From contig JAABSS010000067.1 of assembly GCA_011390235.1 (NCBI GenBank), positions 1 through 5,732 of the forward strand: a DNA stretch of 5,732 nucleotides, given 5' to 3'. Position 1 is the stretch's first letter. The number at the start of each line of letters is the position of its first letter. This stretch comes from Desulfotignum sp. (GTDB taxonomy: Bacteria; Desulfobacterota; Desulfobacteria; Desulfobacterales; Desulfobacteraceae). Below, one piece after another: positions 5,530 through 5,732 of the stretch. Position numbers and translations under genes: made by a program. The notes under the pieces are model-generated. The model saw only the letters and a list, made by a program, of their open reading frames with translations, made no database searches and was not told the DNA's origin.

Positions 5530-5732
5530 TAACTGGAGAGTTTGATCCTGGCTCAGAATGAACGCTGGCGGCGTGCTTAACACATGCAAGTCGAACGAGA
5601 AAGGGATTGCTTGCAATCCTGAGTAGAGTGGCGCACGGGTGAGTAACACGTAGATAATCTACCTTCAAGCCCGGGATAACCATTCGAAAGGATGGCTAAT
5701 ACCGGATGCAGTGCATATGCACAAGTATATGC
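5530..5732 (+). rRNA. rrs: 16S ribosomal RNA, 5' part (cut by window edge)
   Basis: The universal 5' segment AGAGTTTGATCCTGGCTCAG starts at 5537, which is E. coli position 8, so the mature end should be near 5530. It is followed by GAACGCTGGCGGCGTGCTTAA, ACATGCAAGTCGAACG, GGCGCACGGGTGAGTAACACG and GGCTAATACCGGATG, all in the expected order and spacing. About 203 nt of an expected ~1,550 are present. The first variable region (AGAAAGGGATTGCTTGCAATCCTGAG) and the CAAGCCCGGGATAACCATTCGAAAGG stretch resemble Desulfobacteraceae, in particular Desulfobacter/Desulfotignum; this is recognition rather than alignment. Open frames on the other strand here are shadows. Confidence 0.98.

Noticed and set aside
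5498..5683. 61-codon frame on the minus strand over the 16S start.
   Set aside because: It lies over the 16S leader and rRNA gene; frames antisense to rRNA are a known annotation artefact.
1..5732. CRISPR array, tRNA gene, integrase or insertion sequence.
   Set aside because: No regularly spaced repeats, no cloverleaf, no transposase or integrase motifs were seen on either strand.

Overview
The window most likely comes from a sulfate-reducing Desulfobacterota bacterium of the Desulfobacteraceae (Desulfobacter/Desulfotignum type). The main evidence is the first ~203 nt of a 16S rRNA gene at the right end, whose variable regions read like that family. A cobalamin (anaerobic-type) biosynthesis gene and moderately GC-rich coding DNA with AT-rich spacers fit. 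The genus is a judgement from memory, not an alignment.

Layout, left to right: (1) the C-terminal ~307 codons of cbiD (+), cut by the window edge; (2) a convergent sulfotransferase-family gene (-) with its own good sigma70-like promoter; (3) a 259-bp spacer with small palindromes and a diverged direct repeat; (4) a two-gene ABC transporter operon (-) of the zinc/manganese type: an ATPase followed by a permease that overlaps it by 8 nt; (5) a divergent EamA/DMT-family transporter gene (+); (6) on the opposite strand, convergent with the EamA gene, a reading frame resembling the middle of CHC2/toprim primase-like proteins but lacking both ends, probably a remnant or a small domesticated protein; (7) the promoter and leader of an rRNA operon (+), with phased A-tracts, a consensus -35, a boxA and a hairpin just ahead of 16S; (8) the 5' part of the 16S gene.

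The genes do not form one pathway. The coherent unit is the metal-uptake operon: ATPase and permease are translationally coupled, and a perfect 7-1-7 palindrome covers the -35 element of their predicted promoter, as expected for an operator bound by a metal-sensing repressor. No substrate-binding protein gene is in the window, so that partner must lie elsewhere. The rRNA operon start is conventional but well resolved.

I found no convincing new multi-gene system. The items most worth a second look are the palindromic operator, the degenerate toprim-like frame wedged between a transporter and the rRNA operon, and the curved AT-rich DNA plus T9 tract around the rRNA promoter and leader.
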